DNA of 51,182 nt from an uncultured Synechococcus sp. (GTDB taxonomy: Bacteria > Cyanobacteriota > Cyanobacteriia > PCC-6307 > Cyanobiaceae): contig CALGVO010000160.1 of NCBI GenBank assembly GCA_937930135.1, forward strand, positions 1-51,182, written 5' to 3'. Shown piece after piece: positions 24,241 to 31,890 of the stretch; position 1 is the first letter of the stretch; each line of letters opens with the position of its first letter. Both the position numbers and the translations under genes were made by a program. The notes below the pieces were generated by a model. That model did no database searches, was not told where the DNA came from, and saw only the letters and a program-made list of their open reading frames with translations.

Positions 24241-24434
24241 GCGCCCTTGTCATTTCTGTGCCGACGCTTCTGGTCGAGCAGTTCCGTTTCCAGTTGCTCG
24301 ATCAGTTGGCTCACCAGGGCCTGAAACTCCGGCTGGCAGCCACGGAATGCCGCTTTGTGCCGAATCGGTTCATTGCGGGTGCGCAGGTCGGTGAGCATGA
24401 GCTCCAGCGCATCGATCCTGGCATTGCTGTGCAT
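24237..24434 (-). CDS. Small helical hypothetical protein
   Basis: 65 residues, MHSNARIDALELMLTDLRTR to KRRHRNDKGA, with a central LVSQLIEQLETELLDQKRR amphipathic helix. Charged, no membrane segment, likely soluble. Convergent with the DUF6737-like gene (four-base overlap of stops). The 140 bases upstream of it, up to the ZIP-like gene stop, hold no gene that I can support. Family not recognised. Confidence 0.55.
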   Translation of the reverse strand: MHSNARIDALELMLTDLRTRNEPIRHKAAFRGCQPEFQALVSQLIEQLETELLDQKRRHRNDKGA

Positions 24435-24574
24435 GGCGGGAGCAACAGTCGCGCAGCGAGGTTATGACAGCTGCTGCCAACCCCCTGCGGCCCGGCTCAG
24501 AAGTGCAGGGTCGTTTTCAGCCAAAGCCCCAGCTGGGGTCGAAGCAGGCTGCGGCAGTCGCTGGCTCCGCAGGA

Positions 24575-25282
24575 TCAGGCCGGCACGCTGTCGAGCAACC
24601 ACACCACGAGCAAGCCGATGAAGAAGGCCAGATTCACCACCCCGGAGTCATCTTCCCCATCGGCGTGGGCCTCCTTCATCACCTCCTCCACCACCAGGTA
24701 GATCAGGGCCGCAGTTCCGAAGGCGAGCAGACCGGTGAGGGCTGACCCCCGCAACCAGTCGCCCAGCCATTGACTCACGCCCAGACCACACAGATAGGCC
24801 AGGCCCATCACCACTCCGGCCAGGCTGCTGCGCCAACGGCCGGCACCCCGCCCGAGCAGGGTGCCCACCCCCAGGGCGGCCAGGCCCATCTCCAGGGCCA
24901 CGGCGATCGGAATGATCCAACCGTTGCTGGTGGCTTCACTGCTGATGCCTACCACCAGTCCATCGATCAGGCTGTCCACCAAAAAGGGCAGCAGCAGGAT
25001 GGCCAGCGGCCGCGCCCGCTCCCCATCGCTGGGGAGCTCCGGCTCTTGGAGCACCGCGTTGATCACCAGCAGCAGGGAGAAGCCAAGGCAGAAGCCAAGC
25101 GCCAGGGCCAGGGGGTGGCCGCTGCGGCTGGCTGCGGGCATCAGATCGGCGGCGGCGGTGCCCAGCACCAGGCCTCCCACCAGGTGAGCGATCATGCCGC
25201 GAAGGCGATGGCCGGGATGGAAGCGACTGCCGAGTGCACCGCCACCCATCAGGGCCAGCGCCGGCAGGATCATCAGAATCAC
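24575..25282 (-). CDS. ZIP-family-like divalent metal transporter
   Basis: 235 residues with about seven or eight membrane helices. The ZIP metal-site helices are recognisable but altered: LVDSLIDGLVVGISSEA in place of HNxPEG, and IPIAVALEMGLAALGVG in place of the second HExPH motif; a third charged helix LIYLVVEEVMKEAHADGEDD carries the His/Asp loop. Zinc or another divalent cation import is the family role, but with the altered sites direction and substrate are uncertain. It ends near a gene-free stretch and starts 34 bases after the ABC ATPase stop on the same strand. Confidence 0.72.
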   Translation of the reverse strand: MILMILPALALMGGGALGSRFHPGHRLRGMIAHLVGGLVLGTAAADLMPAASRSGHPLALALGFCLGFSLLLVINAVLQEPELPSDGERARPLAILLLPFLVDSLIDGLVVGISSEATSNGWIIPIAVALEMGLAALGVGTLLGRGAGRWRSSLAGVVMGLAYLCGLGVSQWLGDWLRGSALTGLLAFGTAALIYLVVEEVMKEAHADGEDDSGVVNLAFFIGLLVVWLLDSVPA

Positions 25283-25316
25283 GAAGCGTCCTGGCTGGGC
25301 TGGTCGCCCAGTTTGC

Positions 25317-26126
25317 TCATCCGGGCAGCACCTGTCGGTAGCCGGAAGCGGTCACCACCCGCAGCGGCGTGTCGAACAGCTCGGAGAGGGGTTGATCCGC
25401 CAGCACCTGGTCCGGAGGGCCATCGAGGATCACCCGGCCCTGGCGCAGGCCGATGACCCGCTGCATCTCCGGTGGGATCGCGTCGAGCTGGTGCGTCACC
25501 ATCACCAGGGTGGTGCCTGTGGCCATCAGACGGCGCAACTGGCTGAGAAGGTGGTGCTTGGCCTTGAGATCGAGGGCATTGGTGGGTTCATCCAGAACGA
25601 CCACCTCGGGTTGATGCACGAGGGCCCGAGCGAGCAGGAAGCGGCGTTTCTGGCCGTCGGAGAGGCGGCCGAAGGGCTGATCGGCCTGGTCCTCCAGCTC
25701 GTGCTCCTGCAATAAGCGCTCGCAGCGCTCGATCTGCTCAGCACTGGGATGGCGATCCCGCCCGAGACTGATCGCCCCGTAGAAGGCGGCCAGCAGCAGT
25801 TCTCTGCCGATCAGCCCAGCGGGGATGCGGGCTTCCAGTTCGCTGGTGACGAGCCCCAGGCGCTGGCGCAGCTGCCAGAGATTGACTGTTTCCGACCCGA
25901 AGAGCTTGAGATGGGAGCCTGGACGCACCACCGGATACAGGCTGCGGCTGATCAGTTTCACCAGCGAACTCTTGCCTGATCCATTCGGGCCCAGGAGCGC
26001 CGTGTGCTCCCCGCAGCGCAGGTGCAGGCTCAGGTCGTCGAACACCCGGCACCCGTCGATCCAGGCCTCCACCGCCTGCAGATCGAGCCAGATGGACCCG
26101 CTGGCGCTTGTCGAACGACTCGGCAT
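25317..26126 (-). CDS. ABC transporter ATP-binding protein (ModF/YlmA-type)
   Basis: 269 residues. Walker A LLGPNGSGKSSLVKLI, Q-loop region LRQRLGLVTSELEARI, signature FGRLSDGQKRRFLLARAL, Walker B EVVVLDEPTNALD and switch His in LVMVTHQLDAIPPEMQRVIG. Cytosolic. No permease gene is next to it, and the single domain with the RxGxxVxxGxxxxVL-type end resembles the YlmA/ModF group of orphan ATPases. It may serve a permease elsewhere or not be a transporter at all. Divergent from the zinc-ribbon gene with 30 bases between the starts. Confidence 0.87.
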   Translation of the reverse strand: MPSRSTSASGSIWLDLQAVEAWIDGCRVFDDLSLHLRCGEHTALLGPNGSGKSSLVKLISRSLYPVVRPGSHLKLFGSETVNLWQLRQRLGLVTSELEARIPAGLIGRELLLAAFYGAISLGRDRHPSAEQIERCERLLQEHELEDQADQPFGRLSDGQKRRFLLARALVHQPEVVVLDEPTNALDLKAKHHLLSQLRRLMATGTTLVMVTHQLDAIPPEMQRVIGLRQGRVILDGPPDQVLADQPLSELFDTPLRVVTASGYRQVLPG

Positions 26127-26156
26127 CGCGGCATTCTCCGATCTGTTGCTGAGGTC

Positions 26157-26378
26157 ATGGTGAACAGCCGCCGCTGTGCACGCTGCGGAGCCAGCAGTTT
26201 TCGCGCCGACCGGTCCCTGGCGGGTCGCCTGGTCTGCAGCCGCTGTGGGGCACCGGCCTCCACCAGGGGAACCGGATGGAAGCCCTCCTCATCGGGGCGA
26301 TCCAGTGGTCGTTGGGCCTGGTGGCTGTTGCTGGTGACCGCCATGGTGCTGCTGGTGCTGTGGCTTCAGGCGTCCTGA
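26157..26378 (+). CDS. Zinc-ribbon membrane-anchored small protein
   Basis: 73 residues. Two CxxCG knuckles, RRCARCGASSFRADRSL and LVCSRCGAPAS, make a treble-clef or zinc-ribbon; a basic Ser-rich linker leads to one C-terminal membrane helix WWLLLVTAMVLLVLWLQ. The soluble zinc domain should face the cytosol if the positive-inside rule applies. The 3' end overlaps the convergent fibrillin gene by 13 bases. No specific function is known. Confidence 0.75.
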   Translation: MVNSRRCARCGASSFRADRSLAGRLVCSRCGAPASTRGTGWKPSSSGRSSGRWAWWLLLVTAMVLLVLWLQAS

Positions 26379-26974
26379 GCCGGGGCCGGCATCAAGGCAT
26401 CGAGTGACAGGTCGTCGCGTCGCAGCAGGGCGAAATAGGTGCCGGCGTTGCCTTTGCACAGGCGCAGTTGATGATCAAGGGCGGTGATCTCCAGCCAGGC
26501 AGGGAAGGATTGCTTCACGGCCGCGAGCAGCTCCGGTCGCCAGCCCCCGGGCAGGGACGGGCCGATCCAGCCACCGCGTTGGAAACGCACCCCCACCCTG
26601 TGGGGCCCTTCGATCGTCAGGTCGGCCTGCACGGCCACCGCGGCCAGGCCGCCCAAGGGGCCGCTGAGGCGCAGGAGGTTCATGCCCCGCCCCCTGGCTG
26701 GATCCAGCAGCTGCAGATTTTCCAGCCAGGGCGCCTGCTTCAGCCAGGGCTGGGAGGACGAGCTCCAGCGCAGCTCCCACACCCCCGTCAGCAGAGAGGC
26801 CTGCTCGCGAAGCTCCACAGCGCTTTCAGATTCGACCTGCGCGATCAGATCCGGGATCGTGGGATCGCGGGGGTTGGTGCGCAGAGCCGCGATCAACTGG
26901 TGTCGCGGGGTGGTGCTGGAAGCGTCGGTTGCGTTGGGCATCGGAGAGGGGGCGGTGGGAATGGACGGCGGCAA
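26366..26974 (-). CDS. PAP/fibrillin family protein
   Basis: 202 residues. The plastid-lipid-associated (fibrillin) pattern is visible: an N-terminal helix (LIAALRTNPRDPTIPDLIAQ), then ELREQASLLTGVWELRWSSS with the hallmark LxGxWxLxW. It continues through a beta-barrel with VAVQADLTIEGPHRVGVRFQ and ends in AGTYFALLRRDD, where the C-terminal Asp-rich end is typical. Family members bind lipids and protect photosynthetic membranes under stress. Start could also be the ATG at residue 12. Adjacent upstream (seven bases) is DUF427 on the same strand. Confidence 0.83.
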   Translation of the reverse strand: MPPSIPTAPSPMPNATDASSTTPRHQLIAALRTNPRDPTIPDLIAQVESESAVELREQASLLTGVWELRWSSSSQPWLKQAPWLENLQLLDPARGRGMNLLRLSGPLGGLAAVAVQADLTIEGPHRVGVRFQRGGWIGPSLPGGWRPELLAAVKQSFPAWLEITALDHQLRLCKGNAGTYFALLRRDDLSLDALMPAPAQDA

Positions 26975-26981
26975 CGGGGGA

Positions 26982-27452
26982 TCAGATCAGTTCGGGGTGG
27001 GCTGGATCTCCCTTGAAGGGCCCCTCCACCGCGGAGGTGATCCAGCCGCCGTAGACGTTGCCCGGCTGGGGAATCACGGCCTCACCGTTGACCCAGCAGC
27101 CGTCCATCTGGCGGGGATAGAGCGCATACCAGCCTGCGATCGGCGCGAAGCGGGCTGTGGGCGAGGGATAACGCCAGACGGCTCGTTCCAGTCGCCTGGT
27201 GCCGACCACCACATCGAAGTATTCGGCCACTCCTTTCCATTCGCAGAAACTGCGCCCCTGAGCCGGTTGCAACAGCTGCAGGTTCATGCCCTCCGGTGGC
27301 AGGTAATAGGTGGGCGGATGGAAGGTTTCCAGCACCCGCATGCAGCCACGGCCCTCGAACAGCGTCTCACCACAGGCCCGCACCAGCACCTGATCACGGC
27401 AGGGCTCGAGCCTCGGCGGGCGGGGATAGTCGGCAACCCGTTCCGGAGCCAT
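26982..27452 (-). CDS. DUF427 domain-containing protein
   Basis: 156 residues. Core pattern: VLVRACGETLFEGRGCMRVLE, FHPPTYYLPPEGMNLQLLQP, FCEWKGVAEYFDVVVG with the CxWKG block, and VWRYPSPTARFAPIAGWYAL. These are the conserved pieces of the DUF427 beta-sandwich. No signal peptide. Function not established. It is divergent from the lipase-like gene (39 bases between starts) and upstream of the fibrillin gene with which it may be co-transcribed. Confidence 0.88.
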   Translation of the reverse strand: MAPERVADYPRPPRLEPCRDQVLVRACGETLFEGRGCMRVLETFHPPTYYLPPEGMNLQLLQPAQGRSFCEWKGVAEYFDVVVGTRRLERAVWRYPSPTARFAPIAGWYALYPRQMDGCWVNGEAVIPQPGNVYGGWITSAVEGPFKGDPAHPELI

Positions 27453-27491
27453 TCAGGTGCACACGAGCTGACCCGATGATGGCGTCGATCA

Positions 27492-28217
27492 ATGCCAAGC
27501 GGAGCGATGCCTGCGGTGGACCCCAAGCAGCCCCTGGTGATTCTCGGCGGCTTTCTGATCACCGATGAGGCTTATGAGCCGATGGCGGATTGGCTGCGGC
27601 AGGAGCACCAACTCGATGTGGCGATCACGCCGGCGGGCCGGCTCGATTGGCTGAGCACCACCTGGGCTTTCGGGTGGCGGCGGTTGCTCGATCGGGTTGA
27701 TGCTCTGGTCCGGGAGCAGCAGACCCGTTCTCCATCCGGTCAGGTCACCCTGATCGGTCACAGTTCCGGTGGGGTGATGCTGAGGCTCTATCTGAGCCGG
27801 GAGCCCTTTGCCGGTCGGGTGTATGCAGGCGCGGAACGTTGCAACCGGCTGATCACACTCGGCAGTCCGCATCAGGCGGTGCGGGCCACGCCCCTGCGGG
27901 CGATGGTGGATCGGCGCTTTCCCGGCTGCCATGAAGCCGGCGTCGATTATCTGGCCGTGGCCGGGGAGCTCGACCTCAACGGGCCGATGGCCTCAGCCTT
28001 CAGTCGCCGCAGCGCCCGCGGCAGCTACCGCAGCATCGTGGGGGAAGCAGAAGCGCGCGGGGATGGGTTGGTGCCATTGAGCTCGGCCCTGCTCGCGGGA
28101 GCGCGCCAGCTGGTGTTGCCGGCCACGGCCCACGGCGGCCTGTTTGGAACGATCTGGTATGGCTCGCCGGAACGGCTGGCGCTCTGGTGGGATGCCGCCA
28201 CGGCGGTCACAGCCTGA
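27492..28217 (+). CDS. Alpha/beta-hydrolase, lipase-like
   Basis: 241 residues from the first ATG; an ATG 15 bases later is equally good. LVILGGFLITDEAYEPMADW gives the first strand and oxyanion region, VTLIGHSSGGVMLRLYL the nucleophile elbow (Ser in GHSSGG), followed by ITLGSPHQA. The catalytic His is probably in LPATAHGGLFG, and an Asp in RGDGLVPLSSALL. The Gly-Ser-Pro-His after the elbow is typical of lipase or triacylglycerol hydrolase-like proteins. Soluble, no signal. The 3' end overlaps convergent chrA by 11 bases. Confidence 0.85.
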   Translation: MPSGAMPAVDPKQPLVILGGFLITDEAYEPMADWLRQEHQLDVAITPAGRLDWLSTTWAFGWRRLLDRVDALVREQQTRSPSGQVTLIGHSSGGVMLRLYLSREPFAGRVYAGAERCNRLITLGSPHQAVRATPLRAMVDRRFPGCHEAGVDYLAVAGELDLNGPMASAFSRRSARGSYRSIVGEAEARGDGLVPLSSALLAGARQLVLPATAHGGLFGTIWYGSPERLALWWDAATAVTA

Positions 28218-29400
28218 ATCCGATCAGGCCGCAGAGCAGCACCACGCGCCAGGCCGGTTGTCGCCAGGCCACCAACAGCAGAAAGGCGGCGATGCCAAGG
28301 CTGAAATCGGCGCTGCTGCGGATGCCCACCTGCCAGACGGGTTGGAACAGAGCCGCCAGAAGGATGCCCACCACAGCCGCGTTGATGCCCCGCAGGGCCC
28401 GCCGCATGGTGGCCAGTCGGCCGAGATCGCTCCAGAACGGAAGCACCCCCCCGATCAGCAGAAAGGCGGGCAGGAACAAGGCGAGCAGCGCCAGCAGGGC
28501 GCCGCCGACCCCGTGCAGCCCGCCTTGGAGGTCGAAACCGAGAAAAGCCGCCAGGCTGAACATCGGGCCGGGGACCGCCTGGGCAGCGCCGTAGCCCGCC
28601 AGAAATTGATCCAGACTGATCCAGCCGGGAGGCACCAGGGACTGTTCCAGCAGGGGCAGCACCACGTGACCGCCGCCAAACACAAGGGCTCCCGCCTGCA
28701 GAAAGGACGCGAGCTGTTGCACGAGCATGGGCCGTGCACTGGCGGTCAGCCAAGGCAGGGAGAGCAGTAAGCATCCCAGTCCCACCAGCATCAGGAGTGC
28801 CGCACCCCGACCGATCGGAACGCGCAGCTGCGTGTGATGCGCCTGGTCGAGAGCGAGTGGCTGGTCGTCGGGCGGATCCAGCACCGTCAGTCCCAGCCCG
28901 GCCCCGAGCAGCAACGCCAGCACCTGCACCCAGGGCACGGGCAGCAGCAGCACGAGCGCCGCTGCTGCCACCATCAGGCTCGCCCGGGCGCGATCCGGTG
29001 CCAGCTTTCGTTGCATCCCGAGCACCGCCTGGCTCACCACGGCCACGGCCGCCACCTTCAACCCCTGCAGCCAGCCACCGCCCAGCCAGTCGGGGTGCGC
29101 GGCCAGCAGGGCTGCGCTGATGATCAGCAGCAGCGCCGAGGGAAGGGTGAAGCCGATCCAGGCGGCGAGCCCACCGAGCCAACCCGCTCGCATCAAGCCG
29201 AGACCGATGCCCACCTGGGAGCTGGCCGGGCCAGGTAACAGCTGGCAGAGGGCCACGAGGTCGGCGTAGGCCGCATCCGTGAGCCAGCCCTGGCGGCTCA
29301 CGAAGCGTTCACGGAAATAGCCCAGGTGGGCCACCGGCCCGCCGAACGAGGTGCAACCCAGCAGCAGGAACTGGCGAAAGACATCCCAGGACCTCGGCAT
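28207..29400 (-). CDS. chrA: Chromate efflux transporter family protein
   Basis: 397 residues, about ten membrane helices arranged as two homologous halves, the long-chain CHR type. The first half starts with the family signature FLLLGCTSFGGPVAHLGYFR and contains LCQLLPGPASSQVGIGLG; the second repeats the pattern with GALVFGGGHVVLPLLEQ and GYGAAQAVPGPMFSLAAFLG. Members expel chromate, sometimes sulfate-linked. It is the last gene of the run nadA, exonuclease, ligase, helicase, with a 30-base gap to the helicase stop. This placement is unusual and may be read-through rather than function. Confidence 0.92.
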   Translation of the reverse strand: MPRSWDVFRQFLLLGCTSFGGPVAHLGYFRERFVSRQGWLTDAAYADLVALCQLLPGPASSQVGIGLGLMRAGWLGGLAAWIGFTLPSALLLIISAALLAAHPDWLGGGWLQGLKVAAVAVVSQAVLGMQRKLAPDRARASLMVAAAALVLLLPVPWVQVLALLLGAGLGLTVLDPPDDQPLALDQAHHTQLRVPIGRGAALLMLVGLGCLLLSLPWLTASARPMLVQQLASFLQAGALVFGGGHVVLPLLEQSLVPPGWISLDQFLAGYGAAQAVPGPMFSLAAFLGFDLQGGLHGVGGALLALLALFLPAFLLIGGVLPFWSDLGRLATMRRALRGINAAVVGILLAALFQPVWQVGIRSSADFSLGIAAFLLLVAWRQPAWRVVLLCGLIGFRL

Positions 29401-29430
29401 CGGAACTGCGACGGCAAAGTCGCGCCGACG

Positions 29431-31890
29431 CTAATCCGCTTCCAGCCGCTGCGCTGCTGCCACCATCCGCTGCACCCGCTCCAGCACCGACTCATTGCTC
29501 ATCCGGTTGTTGAGACGCTCCACGAGCAGGGGAAAGGCCAGGGGACCCGGGCGGGGGGTGGCGCTGTGCACCACCTCGCCGCGGCGCATCCGATCCAGCG
29601 CCTTGTGCAGACGCGGGAGTTCCAGTTGCTCCTGCAATACCTCCTGCCGCGCCTGCTGCAGGAGCAGATTGGTGGGTTCGTGTTTGTTGAACACCTCCCA
29701 GAGCAGGGCGCCGCTGATCTGCAGCTGACCGGCGCTTTTGCTCTGGCCCGGATAGCCCTGCACCAACAGGCCGGCCACCTGGGCGATGCTGCGGAAGCGG
29801 CGGCGGCAGAGCTCCGACAGATTCAGGGCCTGCTCCAGGTCGGTGTCCAGGGCGTCGCTGGCGAGGAGGTCGTCGAGGTGGCTGTCCAGCAAGCTCTCCA
29901 TCGGGTAGCTGGGCGGTGCCAGGAGCTCGAAGCCGTAGTCGTTCACCGACACCGTGATCGTGCCGCGCTGCCAGCGGGTGAGCCGGGTGGCCCAGAGAAA
30001 CCCGAGCCCCTCGTGCACAAAGCGTCCTTCGAAGGGGTAGGCGAACAGATGGCGCCCCTCGCGGCTGCGGCAGGTTTCGATGAGCAGTTGATCCGCCTGC
30101 GGCAGGATCGAGAGGTCGCGCTGGCGATCCAGGAGCGGCGCCAGGGCCTCCAATTCGGGGGTGTCAAGTTCCTCGCGGCCGGCGCGGGCCACCTCCTGGC
30201 GCAGATGCTCGGTGAGCAGGTCGGACAGGGCCATCTGTCCGCCGGCCCAGGCCGGCACCGCTGTGCTTTTGCGACTGGTGGCCTTCACGTAGGCGGTCAT
30301 GTCGCGTAGCCGTACGAATTCCAGCTGGCGACCGGCGAAGAAGAACACATCCTTCGGCTTCAGCTGGCTGATGAAGGTCTCCTCCACATGGCCGAGCACG
30401 GCGCCGCGCACAAAGCGAACGCGGATGGCCGGTGCGGAGGTGATCGTGCCGATGTTGAACCGGTGCAGTCGAGCGATCGCCTGTTCGCGCACCACCAGCC
30501 GACCGTCTGCGGCTTCTTCGAGCTTGCGGTAGCGGGGATAGGCGCCGAGGCAGTCGCCGCCGTGCTGGAGAAAGCGCAGGCACCAGTGCCAGTGCTGATC
30601 ACTGAGGTTCTGATAGCTGGCGGTGCTGTGAATCGCCGCCAGGGTGGGCTCGGGCCGGAAACCGGGTCCACAGGCCAGGGTGGTGAGGTGTTGCAGCAGC
30701 ACATCCAGGGCCGCCTGCGGTGGGCGTCGCTCCTCGATCAGGCCGTTGTTTAAGCCACGGCGCACGGCGCTGAGCTCCAGCAGTTCCAGGGCATTGGTGG
30801 GCATGAACAGCACCTGGGAGGTGCCCCCCGGCAGGTGGGCCGATCGCCCGGCCCGTTGCAGCAGGCGGGCCAGGTTCTTCGGGGAACCGATCTGCACCAC
30901 CCGTTCCACCGGTTGAAAATCCACGCCGAGATCGAGGGAGCTGGTGCAGACCACCCAGCGCAGGGCCCCGACCTTCACCGCGGCTTCGATCGCCTCCCGT
31001 TCCTGGCGATCCAGCGCGCTGTGATGCAGGGCGAGCAGACCCTCCATCTCCGGGCAGGCGTAGCGCAGGCACTGATACCAGCGCTCCGCCTGGTTGCGGG
31101 TGTTGGTGAACAGCAGGGTGCTCACCTCCGGTTGCAGGCGGGCCACCAGGTCGTCGTAGCGCCGCAGCCCCAGATGCCCGCCCCAGGGGAAGCCATCGAT
31201 GCTGTCGGGAAGGATGCTCTCAATCCGCAGTGCCCGATCCGGTGCTCCAGTGATCAGGCGGGGCCTGACCCCGGTGCCGAGGGCATGGAGGGCTGCTTCG
31301 TTGAGGTTGCCGATCGTGGCGCTGATGGCCCAGGTCTGCAGAGCTGGCCGCTGCTGGCGCAGCCAGCTCAGGGCCAGTTCGGTCTGGATGCCGCGCTTGC
31401 TGCCCACCAGCTCATGCCATTCATCCAGGATCACCGTCTCGAGGCCGCGGAACAGCCGTTCGCAGTGGCGTCCCGCCAGCAGCACGCAGAGAGATTCGGG
31501 TGTGGTGATCAGGATCTCGGGCGGGGTCTTGATCTGTCGGCTGCGTTCCGTTGTGGTGGTGTCACCGTTGCGGATGCCGATCCTCAGGGGCCAGGCCATC
31601 GCCTCGACCGGTTCTTCCAGGGCCAGGGCCAGGTCTCGGCTGAGGGCACGCAGCGGGGTGACGTACAGCAGGCGGACGCCCCGTTCTGTTGCCGGTGTTT
31701 CGAGCATCCTGGCGATGGGGGCCATCACCGCCGCATAGGTTTTGCCGGAGCCCGTCGGCACCTGAATCAGGCCGCTTTCCCCCGCCAGATGGGCGTCCCA
31801 GGCGCGTCGCTGAAAGGGCAGGGGTTGCCAGCCCTTCCGCTCAAACCAGCGTTCAATCGGTTCCAGGCAACGCAGGGAGGGCACCGTCAA
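29431..31890 (-). CDS. Ligase-associated Lhr-type DEXH-box DNA helicase
   Basis: 819 residues from a TTG. Motif I GLIQVPTGSGKTYAAVMAPI (P-loop about 44-51), motif Ia TPLRALSRD, motif II VILDEWHELVG (about 156-159), motif III WAISATIG, then motif VI LLQRAGRSAHLPGG. A long C-terminal region includes the winged-helix and Lhr-like core. Family members unwind DNA 3' to 5' and act with an ATP-dependent ligase. The TTG overlaps the ligase TGA by four bases (TTGA), so translation is coupled; a GTG six bases on is possible. An upstream ATG at 32016 has a low-quality N-terminus. Confidence 0.9.
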   Translation of the reverse strand: MTVPSLRCLEPIERWFERKGWQPLPFQRRAWDAHLAGESGLIQVPTGSGKTYAAVMAPIARMLETPATERGVRLLYVTPLRALSRDLALALEEPVEAMAWPLRIGIRNGDTTTTERSRQIKTPPEILITTPESLCVLLAGRHCERLFRGLETVILDEWHELVGSKRGIQTELALSWLRQQRPALQTWAISATIGNLNEAALHALGTGVRPRLITGAPDRALRIESILPDSIDGFPWGGHLGLRRYDDLVARLQPEVSTLLFTNTRNQAERWYQCLRYACPEMEGLLALHHSALDRQEREAIEAAVKVGALRWVVCTSSLDLGVDFQPVERVVQIGSPKNLARLLQRAGRSAHLPGGTSQVLFMPTNALELLELSAVRRGLNNGLIEERRPPQAALDVLLQHLTTLACGPGFRPEPTLAAIHSTASYQNLSDQHWHWCLRFLQHGGDCLGAYPRYRKLEEAADGRLVVREQAIARLHRFNIGTITSAPAIRVRFVRGAVLGHVEETFISQLKPKDVFFFAGRQLEFVRLRDMTAYVKATSRKSTAVPAWAGGQMALSDLLTEHLRQEVARAGREELDTPELEALAPLLDRQRDLSILPQADQLLIETCRSREGRHLFAYPFEGRFVHEGLGFLWATRLTRWQRGTITVSVNDYGFELLAPPSYPMESLLDSHLDDLLASDALDTDLEQALNLSELCRRRFRSIAQVAGLLVQGYPGQSKSAGQLQISGALLWEVFNKHEPTNLLLQQARQEVLQEQLELPRLHKALDRMRRGEVVHSATPRPGPLAFPLLVERLNNRMSNESVLERVQRMVAAAQRLEAD

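Noticed and set aside
24435..24574. Gene in the 140-base gap between the small helical gene and the ZIP-like gene
   Set aside because: The only plus-strand frame runs into the antisense of the ZIP-like gene and has no helix or motif; I see no feature in this gap.
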